From assembly GCF_003852405.1 (NCBI RefSeq), contig NZ_QAJM01000003.1, positions 62,001 through 126,000 of the forward strand: 64,000 nucleotides of DNA, in the 5' to 3' direction. Below, piece by piece: positions 8,844-18,192 of this stretch. Within the stretch, counting starts at the first letter, position 1; every line of letters starts with the position of its first letter. The notes below the pieces were generated by a model. The model was not told where the DNA came from and did no database searches. It saw nothing but the letters and a program-made list of their open reading frames with translations. A program made the translations under genes and the position numbers. Source of the stretch: Pseudomonas sp. KBW05. Lineage in GTDB: Bacteria > Pseudomonadota > Gammaproteobacteria > Pseudomonadales > Pseudomonadaceae.

Positions 8844-8873
8844 AAAAAAAAGCGGATAGCCATGGCTACCCGC
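8844..8873 (-). terminator. rho-independent terminator after oprB
   Basis: On the minus strand GCGGGTAGCC and GGCTATCCGC form a hairpin with one mismatch, followed by eight T residues. It starts about 39 nt beyond the oprB stop. Confidence 0.8.
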
Positions 8874-8911
8874 AAAATGCGCACAGAGAGAAGGAGCTTA
8901 TCGCAACAGCG

Positions 8912-10258
8912 TTAGAACGTAGACTGAATTTTCAGGCCGGCCACCAACGCGTTGTCGACTTTATCCACGCCGCCAGGTTGCACGACGTATTGCAGGTTAG
9001 GACGCACGGTCAGCCAGTTGGTGACGTGGAAACCGTAGTTGATTTCGAAGTTGTACTCGGTCTCGCGGATCGGCCGGTACAGCGGGTTGTCATAGTCGCT
9101 CACACCATTGGCGATGTTGAGCAACTCAGCGTCTTTCTTCACGTCCTTGTTGACGTGCAGACGCGCCGCGCCAATACCGACGTCGTCTTTTGGACGCGCA
9201 TCGAATGGGCCTTTGTACACCAGCATCAGCGACTGGTAGTTGTCGACGGTGTTGGTTTCCTTGTCGTGGAACGTGGCGTTGGCCGCGATGTTCAGACCAC
9301 GGGAAGCGTCGCCGTTGTGCGTGGTGAGTTGCTGTTGCGCAACGAACCAGTAGCCTTTCTTGCTGCTGCGGGTACGGTAGTCGGCGCCGCTGGTCGCTGC
9401 GTCGCCGCCATTGACGTCTTCACGCACGTCAGAGGCATCGGCCGCGCTCTTGTAGTAACCCACACGGTATTCGCCTGGCAGGTTGTTGACCTTCGGCGAC
9501 CAGACCAATTCCACCGGGATCACGGTGCCCTTGGTGCCGCTGCCGCTGAGCTTGAAGCCGTTGCCGTGCTCCAGCTGCGACGGGTTCTGGTTGTAGGCAC
9601 CGATTTGCGCGTACAGCTCAGGATTGATGTGGTACTTCACGCGGATCGCGGCCTGGCTGACCGGCCAGTTGTACCAGGTGCTCACGTAGTTACCGACTTG
9701 GGAGCCGCAGAACGACAGGTTCTGGAAGTCGCATGGGAAGGTGTTGAAGTCTTCGCCTTCGCCGAAGTAGCCGAGTTTCACGTCGAGCTTGTTGTCGAAC
9801 ATCTGGTGCTGGATCCAGAACTGGGTCAGACGCACCATGTGGCCACGGCCGTAGACTTCCATCGACGAGCTCAGCGTGCCGGCACGTGGGTCGCCGATGC
9901 GGTCGTTGGAGATGTTCTGGCCATTACGGTTGGTCAACTGGATCTTGGCCTGGGTGTTGTCCCAGCCCCACAGCTTTTCCAGGTCCAGGGCTACACCCAA
10001 ACCAAACTGGTCGGCATAGCGACCGGTCTTGTCGTTGTTGTAGCCGCCGTGGGCGTTGTAGCCCATTTCGCCTACGTAGTCAGCCTTGATATCGATACCT
10101 TGCTCGATCAGCTTGGTCCGTTCGCCGCCCCAATCGCCGGTCATCCACTTGGAATCGGCGCTGAATGCTTCGTCCGCCATCGCATTGGCGGACAAAACCA
10201 GGGCTGCTGCCGCTGACAGTTGGCAGATCAGCCGGGTAGTGTTGTGTTGCTTTTTCAT
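8912..10258 (-). CDS. oprB: carbohydrate-selective porin OprB
   Basis: A 448-residue outer-membrane porin. A signal peptide (basic MKKQHNTTRL, hydrophobic core, cleavage after NAMA) precedes a mature part beginning DEAFSADSKWMTGDWGGERTKL, a typical OprB start. The barrel ends in a terminal Phe (GLKIQSTF) as needed for outer-membrane assembly. OprB passes glucose and other sugars into the periplasm for the GtsABCD importer encoded just upstream. It is separated from gtsD by 85 nt, so it may be co-transcribed or have a local promoter. An AGGATG-type ribosome-binding site precedes the ATG, and a terminator follows. Confidence 0.95.
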   Translation of the reverse strand: MKKQHNTTRLICQLSAAAALVLSANAMADEAFSADSKWMTGDWGGERTKLIEQGIDIKADYVGEMGYNAHGGYNNDKTGRYADQFGLGVALDLEKLWGWDNTQAKIQLTNRNGQNISNDRIGDPRAGTLSSSMEVYGRGHMVRLTQFWIQHQMFDNKLDVKLGYFGEGEDFNTFPCDFQNLSFCGSQVGNYVSTWYNWPVSQAAIRVKYHINPELYAQIGAYNQNPSQLEHGNGFKLSGSGTKGTVIPVELVWSPKVNNLPGEYRVGYYKSAADASDVREDVNGGDAATSGADYRTRSSKKGYWFVAQQQLTTHNGDASRGLNIAANATFHDKETNTVDNYQSLMLVYKGPFDARPKDDVGIGAARLHVNKDVKKDAELLNIANGVSDYDNPLYRPIRETEYNFEINYGFHVTNWLTVRPNLQYVVQPGGVDKVDNALVAGLKIQSTF

Positions 10259-10343
10259 CCCTACATCCTCGTCTTTATTGTTATTAAACTGTTTTTATCT
10301 AACGTGGTTTACTTTTTTTATCTAAAACAACAACTTATCTGCT

Positions 10344-11504
10344 TCAGCGGCCTTTGAATTGGGCCACATTGTCGGCATGCCCCTGTGCAGGCGATGAAGA
10401 AGCAGTGCCCAGACGCTCACCGGTACTGGCGTCGAACAGCAATACCTTGGATGGATCGAATTGCAGGGTCAGGGTCTCGCCCACCTGCGGTGCCACATCG
10501 GGCGCCAGGCGGCAGCAGACCTTGGTGTCATTGAGTTGCACGAACACCAGGGTGTCCGGACCTGTGGGTTCGGTGACTTGTACTTCGGCGCGGATGCTCG
10601 ACGCACTGTCGCCCTCGCCCGCCGCCAGCATGATCTGCTCCGGGCGCAGGCCGAGGATCACGTCGCGGTCTTCAAGGCCGGCATCGGTCACGTTCAGCGC
10701 CAGTTCGCAACGGGCCTGGCCGCTGTCGAGCACGGCCACCAGGCGACCGTCCTTGCGCTGCAGGCGCAGGGGCACGAAGTTCATCGGCGGCGAGCCGATA
10801 AAGCTCGCCACGAACTGGTTGGCCGGGTTGTTGTAGATGTCTTTCGGCGTGCCGAACTGCTGGATGATGCCGTCCTTCATGACTGCCACTTTATCGCCCA
10901 GGGTCATCGCTTCGATCTGGTCGTGGGTCACGTAGACGGTGGTGGTTTTCAGACGCTGGTGCATCAGTTTCATTTCGGTGCGCATCTCGACGCGCAGCTT
11001 GGCGTCGAGGTTGGACAGCGGTTCGTCGAACAGGTAGATCTTCGGCCGACGTGCCAGGGCGCGGCCCATGGCCACACGTTGCTGTTGGCCACCGGAAAGC
11101 TGGCCTGGCTTGCGGTTGAGCAGGTGTTCGATCTGCAACAGCTTGGCCACGCGCGCCACTTCGGTATCGATGTCAGCCTGGGGCATCTTGCGGATCTTCA
11201 GGCCGAACTCGATGTTTTCGCGCACGCTCATGGTCGGGTACAGCGCGTAGGACTGGAACACCATGGCGATGTCGCGATCCTTGGGGCTCATGCCGCTGAC
11301 GTCCTGGTCGCCGATCATGATCGCGCCGCCGGTGATGGTCTCAAGGCCGGCGATGCAGTTCATCAGCGTGGATTTGCCGCAACCCGAAGGGCCGACCAGA
11401 ATCAGGAATTCGCCTTCCTTGATCGACAGCTCGATGTTCTTCAAGGTGTCGGGCAGGCCAGGGCCATAGGTCTTGTTTACATTGCGAAGTTCAAGCGTAG
11501 CCAT
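10344..11504 (-). CDS. gtsD: glucose/mannose ABC importer ATPase
   Basis: A 386-residue MalK/UgpC-type ATPase that powers sugar import by GtsABC. It contains Walker [12 protein letters not shown], the signature [19 protein letters not shown], Walker [13 protein letters not shown], the switch His in [12 protein letters not shown], and a C-terminal TOBE/OB regulatory region of about 140 residues (GLRPEQIML, then [17 protein letters not shown]). It lies 2 nt after gtsC. Pseudomonas databases call it gtsD, gltK or malK-like. Confidence 0.93.
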   Translation of the reverse strand: MATLELRNVNKTYGPGLPDTLKNIELSIKEGEFLILVGPSGCGKSTLMNCIAGLETITGGAIMIGDQDVSGMSPKDRDIAMVFQSYALYPTMSVRENIEFGLKIRKMPQADIDTEVARVAKLLQIEHLLNRKPGQLSGGQQQRVAMGRALARRPKIYLFDEPLSNLDAKLRVEMRTEMKLMHQRLKTTTVYVTHDQIEAMTLGDKVAVMKDGIIQQFGTPKDIYNNPANQFVASFIGSPPMNFVPLRLQRKDGRLVAVLDSGQARCELALNVTDAGLEDRDVILGLRPEQIMLAAGEGDSASSIRAEVQVTEPTGPDTLVFVQLNDTKVCCRLAPDVAPQVGETLTLQFDPSKVLLFDASTGERLGTASSSPAQGHADNVAQFKGR

Positions 11505-11506
11505 GA

Positions 11507-12352
11507 TTACCCCTTGACCGCGCCGGCCGTGAGGCCGCGCACGAAATACTTGCCTGCGATCACATAGACCAGCAGGGTCGGCAGGCCGGCGATCATCGCC
11601 GCTGCCATATCCACGTTATATTCCTTGGCCCCGGTGCTGGTGTTGACCAGGTTGTTCAGCGCCACCGTGATGGGCTGCGAGTCGCCGCTGGAGAACACCA
11701 CGCCGAACAGGAAGTCGTTCCAGATCTGGGTAAATTGCCAGATCAGGCAGACCATGATGATCGGGGTGGACATCGGCAGGATGATTCGCCGAAAGATAGT
11801 GAAAAATCCTGCGCCATCCAGCCGTGCAGCCTTCACCAGTGCATCGGGAATGCTCACGTAATAGTTACGGAAGAACAGCGTGGTGAACGCCAGGCCGTAG
11901 ACCACATGGATAAACACCAGGCCGGTGGTGGTGCTGGCCAGGCCCATCTTGCCGAGGGTGAACGACGCCGGCAGCAGCACGGTCTGGAACGGCAGGAAGC
12001 AGCCGAACAACAGCAGGCCGAAGAACAACTGCGAACCTTTGAAGCGCCAGAACGACAGCACATAACCGTTCAACGCGCCGATGGCGGTAGAGATCAGTAC
12101 GGCCGGCACGGTGATCTTGATCGAGTTCCAGAAGTAGCCGTCTACGGTGGCCCAGGCCTTGACCCAGCCAATGCCGGTGACCACGGTCGGCCAGCTCAGC
12201 AGGTTGCCGTTGCTGATGTCATCCGGGGTCTTGAAGCTGGTGAGCAGCATCACCACCAGCGGCACCAGGTACAGCAGCACGGCGAGGATCAGCACCGCAT
12301 AGATCGCGACGCGACTCAGGCTGATGGCAGGTTTGGAGGCGAGACTAGTCAT
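11507..12352 (-). CDS. gtsC: glucose/mannose ABC importer permease GtsC
   Basis: A 281-residue MalG-type inner-membrane permease with six hydrophobic segments. The N-terminal helix is SRVAIYAVLILAVLLYLVPLVVMLLTSF. The cytoplasmic EAA-type loop, ALVKAARLDGAGFFTIFRRIILPMS, contacts the ATPase GtsD. Its start overlaps the end of gtsB by 8 nt, indicating translational coupling. Confidence 0.92.
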   Translation of the reverse strand: MTSLASKPAISLSRVAIYAVLILAVLLYLVPLVVMLLTSFKTPDDISNGNLLSWPTVVTGIGWVKAWATVDGYFWNSIKITVPAVLISTAIGALNGYVLSFWRFKGSQLFFGLLLFGCFLPFQTVLLPASFTLGKMGLASTTTGLVFIHVVYGLAFTTLFFRNYYVSIPDALVKAARLDGAGFFTIFRRIILPMSTPIIMVCLIWQFTQIWNDFLFGVVFSSGDSQPITVALNNLVNTSTGAKEYNVDMAAAMIAGLPTLLVYVIAGKYFVRGLTAGAVKG

Positions 12353-13253
12353 TACGTTTGGTCCTCAGCTCGGAGTAGAGGTAAGGCACGATGATCGCAA
12401 GGATCGCACCGAGCATCAGGATGGCACTGGCCGAACCCATGCCCATCTGGCCACGGCTGAAGGTGAACGAGTACATGAACATCGCCGGCAGGTCGGACGA
12501 ATAGCCCGGGCCACCGGCGGTCATCGCCGCCACCAGGTCGAAGCTCTTGATCGCAATATGCGCCAGGATCATCACCGCACTGAAGAACACCGGGCGCAGG
12601 CTAGGCAGCACCACGCTCCAGTAGATGCGCGGCAGGCTTGCGCCGTCGATCTGCGCGGCACGGATGATCGACTGATCAACGCCACGCAGGCCGGCGAGGA
12701 ACATCGCCATGATAAAACCCGAGGCTTGCCACACCGCGGCGATCACCAGGCAGTAGACCACGCGATCCGGGTCGATCAGCCAGTCGAGACGGAAGCCTTC
12801 CCAGCCCCAGCCCCGCAGGAGTTTGTCCAGGCCCATGCCCGGGTTGAGCAGCCATTTCCAGGCCGTACCGGTGACGATCATCGACAGCGCCATCGGGTAC
12901 AGGTAAATGGTGCGGATAAAACCTTCGCGGCGGATACGCTGGTCGAGGAACACCGCCAGCAGCACACCGATCACCAAGGTGATGCCAATAAACATGCCGC
13001 CGAACAGCGCCAGGTTCTTGCTCGCGACCCACCAGCGGTCGTTGTCGAACAGGCGCTCGTATTGCGCCAGGCCCGCCCACTTGTAGCTGGGCAGGAAGGT
13101 GGACGTGGTGAACGACAACACAAACGTCCACAGGATGTAGCCGTAGAAGCCCACCAACACGATGAACATGCTCGGCGCCAGCACCAATTTCGGTAGCCAG
13201 CGCTGCAGTGCATCGAACGGCGAGGCTTTGCTGAACACAGCAACAGAACTCAT
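12345..13253 (-). CDS. gtsB: glucose/mannose ABC importer permease GtsB
   Basis: A 302-residue MalF/UgpA-type permease. Its N-terminal sequence MSSVAVFSKASPFDALQRWLPKLVLAPSM leads into the first membrane helix. The coupling loop is SIIRAAQIDGASLPRIYWSVVLPSLRP. The frame extends upstream to a TTG at 13265; I chose the ATG at 13253, which begins the usual GtsB N-terminus. It is preceded by a strong hairpin that separates it from gtsA. Confidence 0.92.
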   Translation of the reverse strand: MSSVAVFSKASPFDALQRWLPKLVLAPSMFIVLVGFYGYILWTFVLSFTTSTFLPSYKWAGLAQYERLFDNDRWWVASKNLALFGGMFIGITLVIGVLLAVFLDQRIRREGFIRTIYLYPMALSMIVTGTAWKWLLNPGMGLDKLLRGWGWEGFRLDWLIDPDRVVYCLVIAAVWQASGFIMAMFLAGLRGVDQSIIRAAQIDGASLPRIYWSVVLPSLRPVFFSAVMILAHIAIKSFDLVAAMTAGGPGYSSDLPAMFMYSFTFSRGQMGMGSASAILMLGAILAIIVPYLYSELRTKRND

Positions 13254-13293
13254 GGGGAAATCCAATACAGGTAAAAAGGACTACAGGAACAAG

Positions 13294-13327
13294 CCTTGAG
13301 GGGGGCCAGGGAGTTCCCCCCTCAAGG
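13294..13327 (-). other. strong intercistronic hairpin between gtsA and gtsB
   Basis: A perfect 12-bp stem, CCTTGAGGGGGG and CCCCCCTCAAGG, with a 10-nt loop. It lies 8 nt beyond the gtsA stop and has no T-tract on either side. This fits an RNA-stabilising or attenuating element that favours expression of the binding protein over the permeases; that role is inferred. Confidence 0.75.
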
Positions 13328-13334
13328 TCAACCG

Positions 13335-14621
13335 TTACTTGGCAGACTTGATCGCAGCGCCCAGTTTCTTGGCAGTGTCGGCCGGGTCGGCTTTCGGGTC
13401 GTTGAGGAAGTTGGTCACGACATCAAAGAACGCACCTTGCACCGCCAGGTTGGTGGCCATGTTGTGCGCCATGCTTGGCTGCAGGCCGCCGGTCTTGGCG
13501 TCGGCCAGGAAGTCCTTGGCGGCGGTCTGGGCGCAGGAGTCGAAGCCGAGCTTGTCCATTTCGTGGAGCATATCGTTGCGCACCGGGATCGAACCCTTGT
13601 TGATGCTGAACACTTTCTGGAAGTTTTCACCCAGCACGACTTTGGCAATGTCCTGCTGGCCGGCAGCAGTGCCTTTGTCTTTCTGCTTGAACACCGCCAG
13701 GGAGTCGATGTTGTAGGTGAAGGCTTTTTCAGTACCCGGGAAGGCTACGCACTCGTAGTCCTTGCCAGCGACTTTCTTCGCGGCAGTCCACTCGGACTTG
13801 GCCCAGTCACCCATGATCTGCATGCCGGCCTTGCCGTTGATGACCTTGCCTGCTTCGAGGTTCCAGTCCTGGCCTTTGCCGTCGACGTCCATATAGGTCG
13901 CGACTTTCTTCAGTTCGGTGAGGGACTTGACCATTTCCGGGCCGGTCAGCGCGGCGTTGTCCAGGTCCACCAGGGCTTTCTTGTAGCCATCGGCACCCAT
14001 CACAGACAGAACGACCGCTTCGAACACGGTGCTGTCCTGCCAAGGCTGACCACCGTGGGCGAGCGGAATGAAGCCCGCGGCTTTCAGCTTGTCGCCGGCT
14101 GCGTAGAATTCTTCGAGGGTTGTCGGGTTCTTGGTGATACCGGCTTTCTTGAAGACTTCCGGGTTGATCCACAGCCAGTTCACGCGGTGGATGTTGACCG
14201 GTACGGCGACGTAGTCACCGTCGTACTTCACGGTATCGGAGACTTTCTTGTCGAGCAGGGAGTCCCACTTTTCTTCTTTGGCGACGTCTTTGAGCACGTC
14301 GGTGTCGAGCAGGCCAGTGGACGCCCATTCCTGGATGTCGGGGCCTTTGATCTGGGCAACGCCAGGCGGGTTGCCGGCGACTGCGCGGCTTTTCAGCACG
14401 GTCATGGCCGTGGCACCACCGCCACCGGCGACGGCGCCGTCTTTCCAGGTGAAACCGTCTTTCTCAACTTGGGCCTTCAGGACATCTACAGCCGCCTTTT
14501 CACCGCCAGAAGTCCACCAATGCACCACTTCAACCGTACCTTTGGAGTCGGCGGCAAATGCAGTGAGGGGAAACAACGAGGCAATGGAAATAGCGACGGC
14601 GAGGCGATTAATCGCGTTCAT
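13335..14621 (-). CDS. gtsA: periplasmic glucose/mannose-binding protein GtsA
   Basis: A 428-residue family 1 extracellular solute-binding protein. A signal peptide ([23 protein letters not shown]) is followed by the mature [27 protein letters not shown]. It delivers glucose or mannose to GtsBCD. It is the first gene of gtsABCD-oprB. A promoter with TAAACT as -10 and a dyad operator near -64 lies upstream and resembles the AGE-family gene promoter. A stable hairpin downstream may raise its expression relative to gtsB. Confidence 0.94.
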   Translation of the reverse strand: MNAINRLAVAISIASLFPLTAFAADSKGTVEVVHWWTSGGEKAAVDVLKAQVEKDGFTWKDGAVAGGGGATAMTVLKSRAVAGNPPGVAQIKGPDIQEWASTGLLDTDVLKDVAKEEKWDSLLDKKVSDTVKYDGDYVAVPVNIHRVNWLWINPEVFKKAGITKNPTTLEEFYAAGDKLKAAGFIPLAHGGQPWQDSTVFEAVVLSVMGADGYKKALVDLDNAALTGPEMVKSLTELKKVATYMDVDGKGQDWNLEAGKVINGKAGMQIMGDWAKSEWTAAKKVAGKDYECVAFPGTEKAFTYNIDSLAVFKQKDKGTAAGQQDIAKVVLGENFQKVFSINKGSIPVRNDMLHEMDKLGFDSCAQTAAKDFLADAKTGGLQPSMAHNMATNLAVQGAFFDVVTNFLNDPKADPADTAKKLGAAIKSAK

Positions 14622-14675
14622 CTGAGTACCTTTTTTTGTTGTTATGCATGCAAGTCTAGAGCTTGCGCTGCACGG

Positions 14676-14741
14676 AGTTTAAACATGGATTTTTGCGACG
14701 CAGGTAACAAAGGGACGTACAAATGTCACCAGCTGGTGACA
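14676..14741 (-). promoter_or_regulatory. gtsA promoter module with TGTCAC-N6-GTGACA operator
   Basis: On the minus strand the operator TGTCAC-N6-GTGACA spans 14724-14741. It is followed by CTGCGT (-35-like), a 16-nt spacer and TAAACT (14676-14681) as -10. The predicted start near 14669 gives a leader of about 48 nt. The operator centre falls near -64, typical of an activator. Gapless alignment to the region upstream of the AGE-family gene shows the same parts at the same spacing. The operator also contains the stop codon of that gene. Confidence 0.55.
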
Positions 14742-15985
14742 TAACACCCGTCCCCAATCGCACTGGCCATGCTGGGTGCCAAGGGTAGCGCAGGCAGCAC
14801 GACCGCTTGCCAGGCATGGTACAGGTCCGGCTTGCCGCCCCAGATGGTGCTGCTGGGTTGGTTGTGCGGGCTGAGTTCGTGGTGCCAGCTGCCGTGGATG
14901 CGGTCGATGAAATGGGTTTCGCAGAATTCCCAGAAACGCCGATACCAGGTTTCGTAGTGCAGCTCGCCGGTGCGTTTGAGCAAGGCCTGGGCGGCGGCGC
15001 TGGCTTCGGCGTGGGTCCAGTGCAGGCGCTCACGCACCACCGGGTGGTGGTTCCAGTCGAGGGTGTAGACGATGCCGGGGGCGCCATCGACGGCCCAGGC
15101 GTATTCGCAGGCGCTGGCGAACAGGCCCTTGGCGTCGGTCAACAGCCAGTCCGGCGTGGCCAGCCCGGCTTGCTGGCGCGCGGCTTCCAGGTGCAACACC
15201 AGCCGCGCCCACTCAAAACCGTGGCCGGGGGTGATGCCGTAGGGGCGGAAGCCATCGGCGGGGTTGTCTTGGTTGTAGTCGAGTTGGGGTTGCCATTGGG
15301 CGTCGAAATGCTCGATCACCATGAATTGGTTACTGGCAGCGTGGGTGTGGATCACCCGCTCGACGATCCGCAGCGCGCGGTCCAGCCAGCGTGTTTCGCC
15401 GGTCACATCGGCCAGGGCGAGGAACGCTTCGGTGGCGTGCATGTTGCTGTTGGCGCCGCGATAGGCTTCGACCCCGCTCCAGTCCTGGGCGAAGGATTCG
15501 AGCATCACGCCCTCCTCTTCACTCCAGAAGAATTGGTCGATGATGTGGGTCGCGTCGTTCAGAAGATTGTGCGCACCGGGAGCACCCGCGACCACGGCTG
15601 AACTGGCGGCCAGGGCGACAAAGGCGTGCAGGTAGGCCGCCTTGCCACGGTTGCCATCGAGGGCGTGGGGCGTGGCGAACCAGCCGCCGTGTGCCGCATC
15701 CTTCAGCGGGCCACTGAGGGCCGCGACACCGTGGGCTACCAGGTCGGCATAACCCGGCAACCCCAGGGCGTGGGCCATGGCGAAGCTGTGGGTCATGCGG
15801 GCGGTGTTCATGGTTTCGGCGTGGGCATCGGCTGGCAGTTGGCCGTTGTCGTCCAGGTTGCCGAAACCGTCGGGCAGTCGCGAAGCCTTGGCGAACGCCA
15901 GCAGGCGCTGACCTTCGGCAGCCAGCCAGGCGTGATGGGCAGGCGCGTTCAGCCAACTGCTGGCAGGCAGAGGTTGGGTGGTCAT
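14726..15985 (-). CDS. AGE-family sugar isomerase (mannose isomerase/YihS-like)
   Basis: A 419-residue (alpha/alpha)6-barrel enzyme of the N-acylglucosamine 2-epimerase family. The triad of conserved His motifs matches YihS/mannose-isomerase members: RGANSNMHATEAFLAL, PGHGFEWARLVL and WGGKPDLYHAWQAV near the C-terminus. These enzymes interconvert mannose and fructose, or related aldoses and ketoses, without phosphorylation. A role in using sugars brought in by GtsABCD is likely from position. It lies upstream of gtsA on the same strand with its own similar promoter. Sulfoquinovose isomerase activity is the main alternative, but no other sulfoquinovose genes are nearby. Confidence 0.8.
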   Translation of the reverse strand: MTTQPLPASSWLNAPAHHAWLAAEGQRLLAFAKASRLPDGFGNLDDNGQLPADAHAETMNTARMTHSFAMAHALGLPGYADLVAHGVAALSGPLKDAAHGGWFATPHALDGNRGKAAYLHAFVALAASSAVVAGAPGAHNLLNDATHIIDQFFWSEEEGVMLESFAQDWSGVEAYRGANSNMHATEAFLALADVTGETRWLDRALRIVERVIHTHAASNQFMVIEHFDAQWQPQLDYNQDNPADGFRPYGITPGHGFEWARLVLHLEAARQQAGLATPDWLLTDAKGLFASACEYAWAVDGAPGIVYTLDWNHHPVVRERLHWTHAEASAAAQALLKRTGELHYETWYRRFWEFCETHFIDRIHGSWHHELSPHNQPSSTIWGGKPDLYHAWQAVVLPALPLAPSMASAIGDGCYVTSW

Positions 15986-16019
15986 GGGTGGCCCTTATTA
16001 TTGTTTGTGGGATGACCGG

Positions 16020-16085
16020 AGTCTAAACAAGGGGGCCTGGGGGGCAAGTAACGAAGGGGATGGGAAATGTCACCGAGCAGTGACA
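16020..16085 (-). promoter_or_regulatory. AGE-isomerase promoter module, similar to that of gtsA
   Basis: On the minus strand the operator TGTCAC-N6-GTGACA (16068-16085) is followed by a shared CCCTT-N-GTTAC block, TTGCCC as -35, a 16-nt spacer and TAGACT (16020-16025) as -10. The predicted start near 16013 lies about 28 nt before the ATG at 15985. Element spacing is the same as upstream of gtsA. Confidence 0.55.
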
Positions 16086-16114
16086 CTTCTTCAACTCTCG
16101 GCCCCAATACAACT

Positions 16115-16155
16115 GTGGGAGCAGGCAAGCCAGCTCCCACACAAGCCAGCTCCCA
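16115..16155. repeat. short REP-like palindrome fragments
   Basis: GTGGGAGCAGGCAAGCCAGC followed by TCCCAC, then a second decayed CAAGCCAGCTCCCA, lie between the AGE-isomerase promoter and the next gene. These are single or partial heads of the GAGCTGGCTTGCC subtype, not a full pair. Confidence 0.6.
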
Positions 16156-16181
16156 TCGGTTGAGACTCTCCTGGCAGGCAG

Positions 16182-17027
16182 TCACTGGCTCAGCGGTATG
16201 ACCTTCGCCGGTTCACTGAGCCGTTGGTGCAGGTTCTGTACCTGGCTCTGCAAAGTGGTGATGTTGCGGGTGGTCTGGATGCGGAACACATCGAACTCTT
16301 TGTTGGTCGGCGCATCGCTGTTGGCCGGCTGGTTGTCCTGGGCACTCTTGAGCACCAGCAGGTCCTGCTCCAGACGGGCAATGGCCGCACTTGGGTTACC
16401 TTGTTTTTTCAGCGCGGCCACATCGGCCACCAGTTCCTTGAACTCGGCATCGCGTTTGGCCGCATCACCTTGCGCCGCTTTCAGGGTGGCCACGGCGTCG
16501 GTCAAGGCCTGGACCTGGCCTTGCAGCTTGCTGTTGGCACTCGACAGCTCGGTGGTGCTAGCGCTCATTTGTGCCAGGCGCTTGTCCAACTCGGAGGCCT
16601 GGCCGGCCACGCCAACCTGTTGCTTGCCCTGTTCCAGCAACTGGGTTTCCAACTGGCGGATCTGCAATTTCAGCGCTTCGCTGCCGTTGTTCACACTGGC
16701 TTCACTGGCGACGACCTTGCCGGAAATATCCTGCAGGCGCCCCGCCGCTTCTTCACTGATGCGCGCAAAGCTTTCCTGGGTCGCGACCAGTTGCTGACCC
16801 ATCAGGGAAATCTGCTGGAAGCTCCACCAGGCCAGGCCGGCAAAGGCGATCAGCAACGCGCCGATCAACGCCCACAATGGCCCGGTGCTGGCGCTCTTGA
16901 CCTTGACCACGGGGGTGTTGCGCGAGCGCACGGACGTGGCGGGAGTCGGTTCGAAATCGTCGTCATCCCCCAGGTCGGCCCGCAGGCTGGGAACGTTGTC
17001 GAAATCGTCTTTAGCATCGTTACGCAT
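16182..17027 (-). CDS. inner-membrane coiled-coil protein of unknown function
   Basis: I do not recognise a named family. The 281-residue product has an acidic cytoplasmic N-terminus (about residues 1-50, rich in Asp), one membrane helix (about 52-72, PLWALIGALLIAFAGLAWW), then a long periplasmic coiled coil (about 75-270; heptad-rich Gln/Leu/Ala). Pseudomonas homologues are sometimes labelled ATPase, but I see no Walker motifs. The architecture suggests a scaffold or envelope-spanning partner. It is separate from the SDR epimerase gene upstream (114-nt gap). Confidence 0.7.
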   Translation of the reverse strand: MRNDAKDDFDNVPSLRADLGDDDDFEPTPATSVRSRNTPVVKVKSASTGPLWALIGALLIAFAGLAWWSFQQISLMGQQLVATQESFARISEEAAGRLQDISGKVVASEASVNNGSEALKLQIRQLETQLLEQGKQQVGVAGQASELDKRLAQMSASTTELSSANSKLQGQVQALTDAVATLKAAQGDAAKRDAEFKELVADVAALKKQGNPSAAIARLEQDLLVLKSAQDNQPANSDAPTNKEFDVFRIQTTRNITTLQSQVQNLHQRLSEPAKVIPLSQ

Positions 17028-17141
17028 GAATCAACCCTGAATCGGTGAGGTGGCGAGCGCCGGGAGTATAAACCGCTGTCCTGTTGCTCTGATCGACCCG
17101 GAACCACGAATTCGGTTCCCGATGTGTTGCCTGTTGTGACC

Positions 17142-18140
17142 TTACTTCAGCCCCGGATCCTGGGCCTTCCACCAACCGCAGAACTCGTCAAGGGCGGTCC
17201 ACAGGCTAACCTTGGGCTCGTAGTCCAGATAATGCCTGGCACGGCTGATATCGAGGGTGAAATCTTTGTTCATCACCTGCATGCCCAACCGCGACAGCGC
17301 GGGTTCCGGGCGCCCCGGCCACATCGCGCAGAACGCTTCGTTGAGCGCCGCCACGCTGTAGGACAAGCCGTAGGACCGGTAACGTTTCACCTGCGGCAAT
17401 TCCATCTGGCGCATCACGTAGTTCACCACATCCCACACCGGCACCGGGGTGCCGTTGCTGATGTTGTAGGCCTTGCCCAACGCCGAGCCGGTGGCGAGCA
17501 AACTGCTGAGCAACGCTTCGTTGAGGTTGTGCACACTGGTGAAATCGACTTTGTTCAAACCGTCGCCAACGATGGCCAAGCGGTTCTTGCGCTGCATTTT
17601 CAGCAGGCGCGGGAAGATGCTCATGTCGCCGGCGCCGGTGACAAAGCGCGGGCGCAGGGCCAGCACTTCAAGGCCGAACTCCTGGGCACCAAAGACTTTT
17701 TGCTCGGCCAGGTATTTGGTCGCGGCATAAGGGTGCTTGAAGCGCTTGGGCACTTGCTCTTCGGTCAGGCCCAAATGGTCGCGGCCATCAAAATAGATCG
17801 ACGGCGACGACAGGTGGACCAAGCGCCCGACACGCTGTTTAAGGCAGGCCTCGACGACATTTTCGGTCACTAGCACATTGCCTTGGTGGAAGTCCTGATA
17901 CTTGCCCCACAGCCCGACGGCGCCGGCGCAATGCACCACGGCTTCAACGTCGCGGCACAGGTCACGCACCAGGTCGGCATCATTCAAATCACCCTGGATA
18001 AACTCGGCGCCGCGCCGGACCAGGTGTTCCACACCTTCGGCACGCCGCCCGTTGACCCGTACGTCCAGGCCTTGCTCCAGGGCGAAACGCGCAAAGCGCC
18101 CGCCAATGAAGCCGCTTGCGCCGGTGACCAGAATTTTCAT
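17142..18140 (-). CDS. NAD(P)-dependent epimerase/dehydratase (extended SDR)
   Basis: A 332-residue extended short-chain dehydrogenase. The N-terminal Rossmann motif GASGFIGGRFARFALEQG, the structural VVHCAGAVGLWGKY segment and the catalytic YAATKYLAEQ (YxxxK) are all present, with the upstream Ser in LSSPSIYFDG. It resembles the 3-beta-hydroxysteroid dehydrogenase/NSDHL-like branch, which acts on hydroxy or sugar substrates; the actual substrate is unknown. It lies head-to-tail after argP on the minus strand (52-nt gap). Confidence 0.8.
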   Translation of the reverse strand: MKILVTGASGFIGGRFARFALEQGLDVRVNGRRAEGVEHLVRRGAEFIQGDLNDADLVRDLCRDVEAVVHCAGAVGLWGKYQDFHQGNVLVTENVVEACLKQRVGRLVHLSSPSIYFDGRDHLGLTEEQVPKRFKHPYAATKYLAEQKVFGAQEFGLEVLALRPRFVTGAGDMSIFPRLLKMQRKNRLAIVGDGLNKVDFTSVHNLNEALLSSLLATGSALGKAYNISNGTPVPVWDVVNYVMRQMELPQVKRYRSYGLSYSVAALNEAFCAMWPGRPEPALSRLGMQVMNKDFTLDISRARHYLDYEPKVSLWTALDEFCGWWKAQDPGLK

Positions 18141-18192
18141 GTATTACTCCGTGCTCTTTCGTTTTTCATCGCTGTTGCCTTGACGCGCGCCA

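Noticed and set aside
13296-14744. 482-codon frame opposite gtsA
   Set aside because: gtsA has a signal peptide, conserved solute-binding motifs and operon context; the opposite frame has none.
16182-17027. ATPase annotation for the coiled-coil membrane protein
   Set aside because: No Walker A or B motif is visible; the protein is one membrane helix plus a coiled coil.
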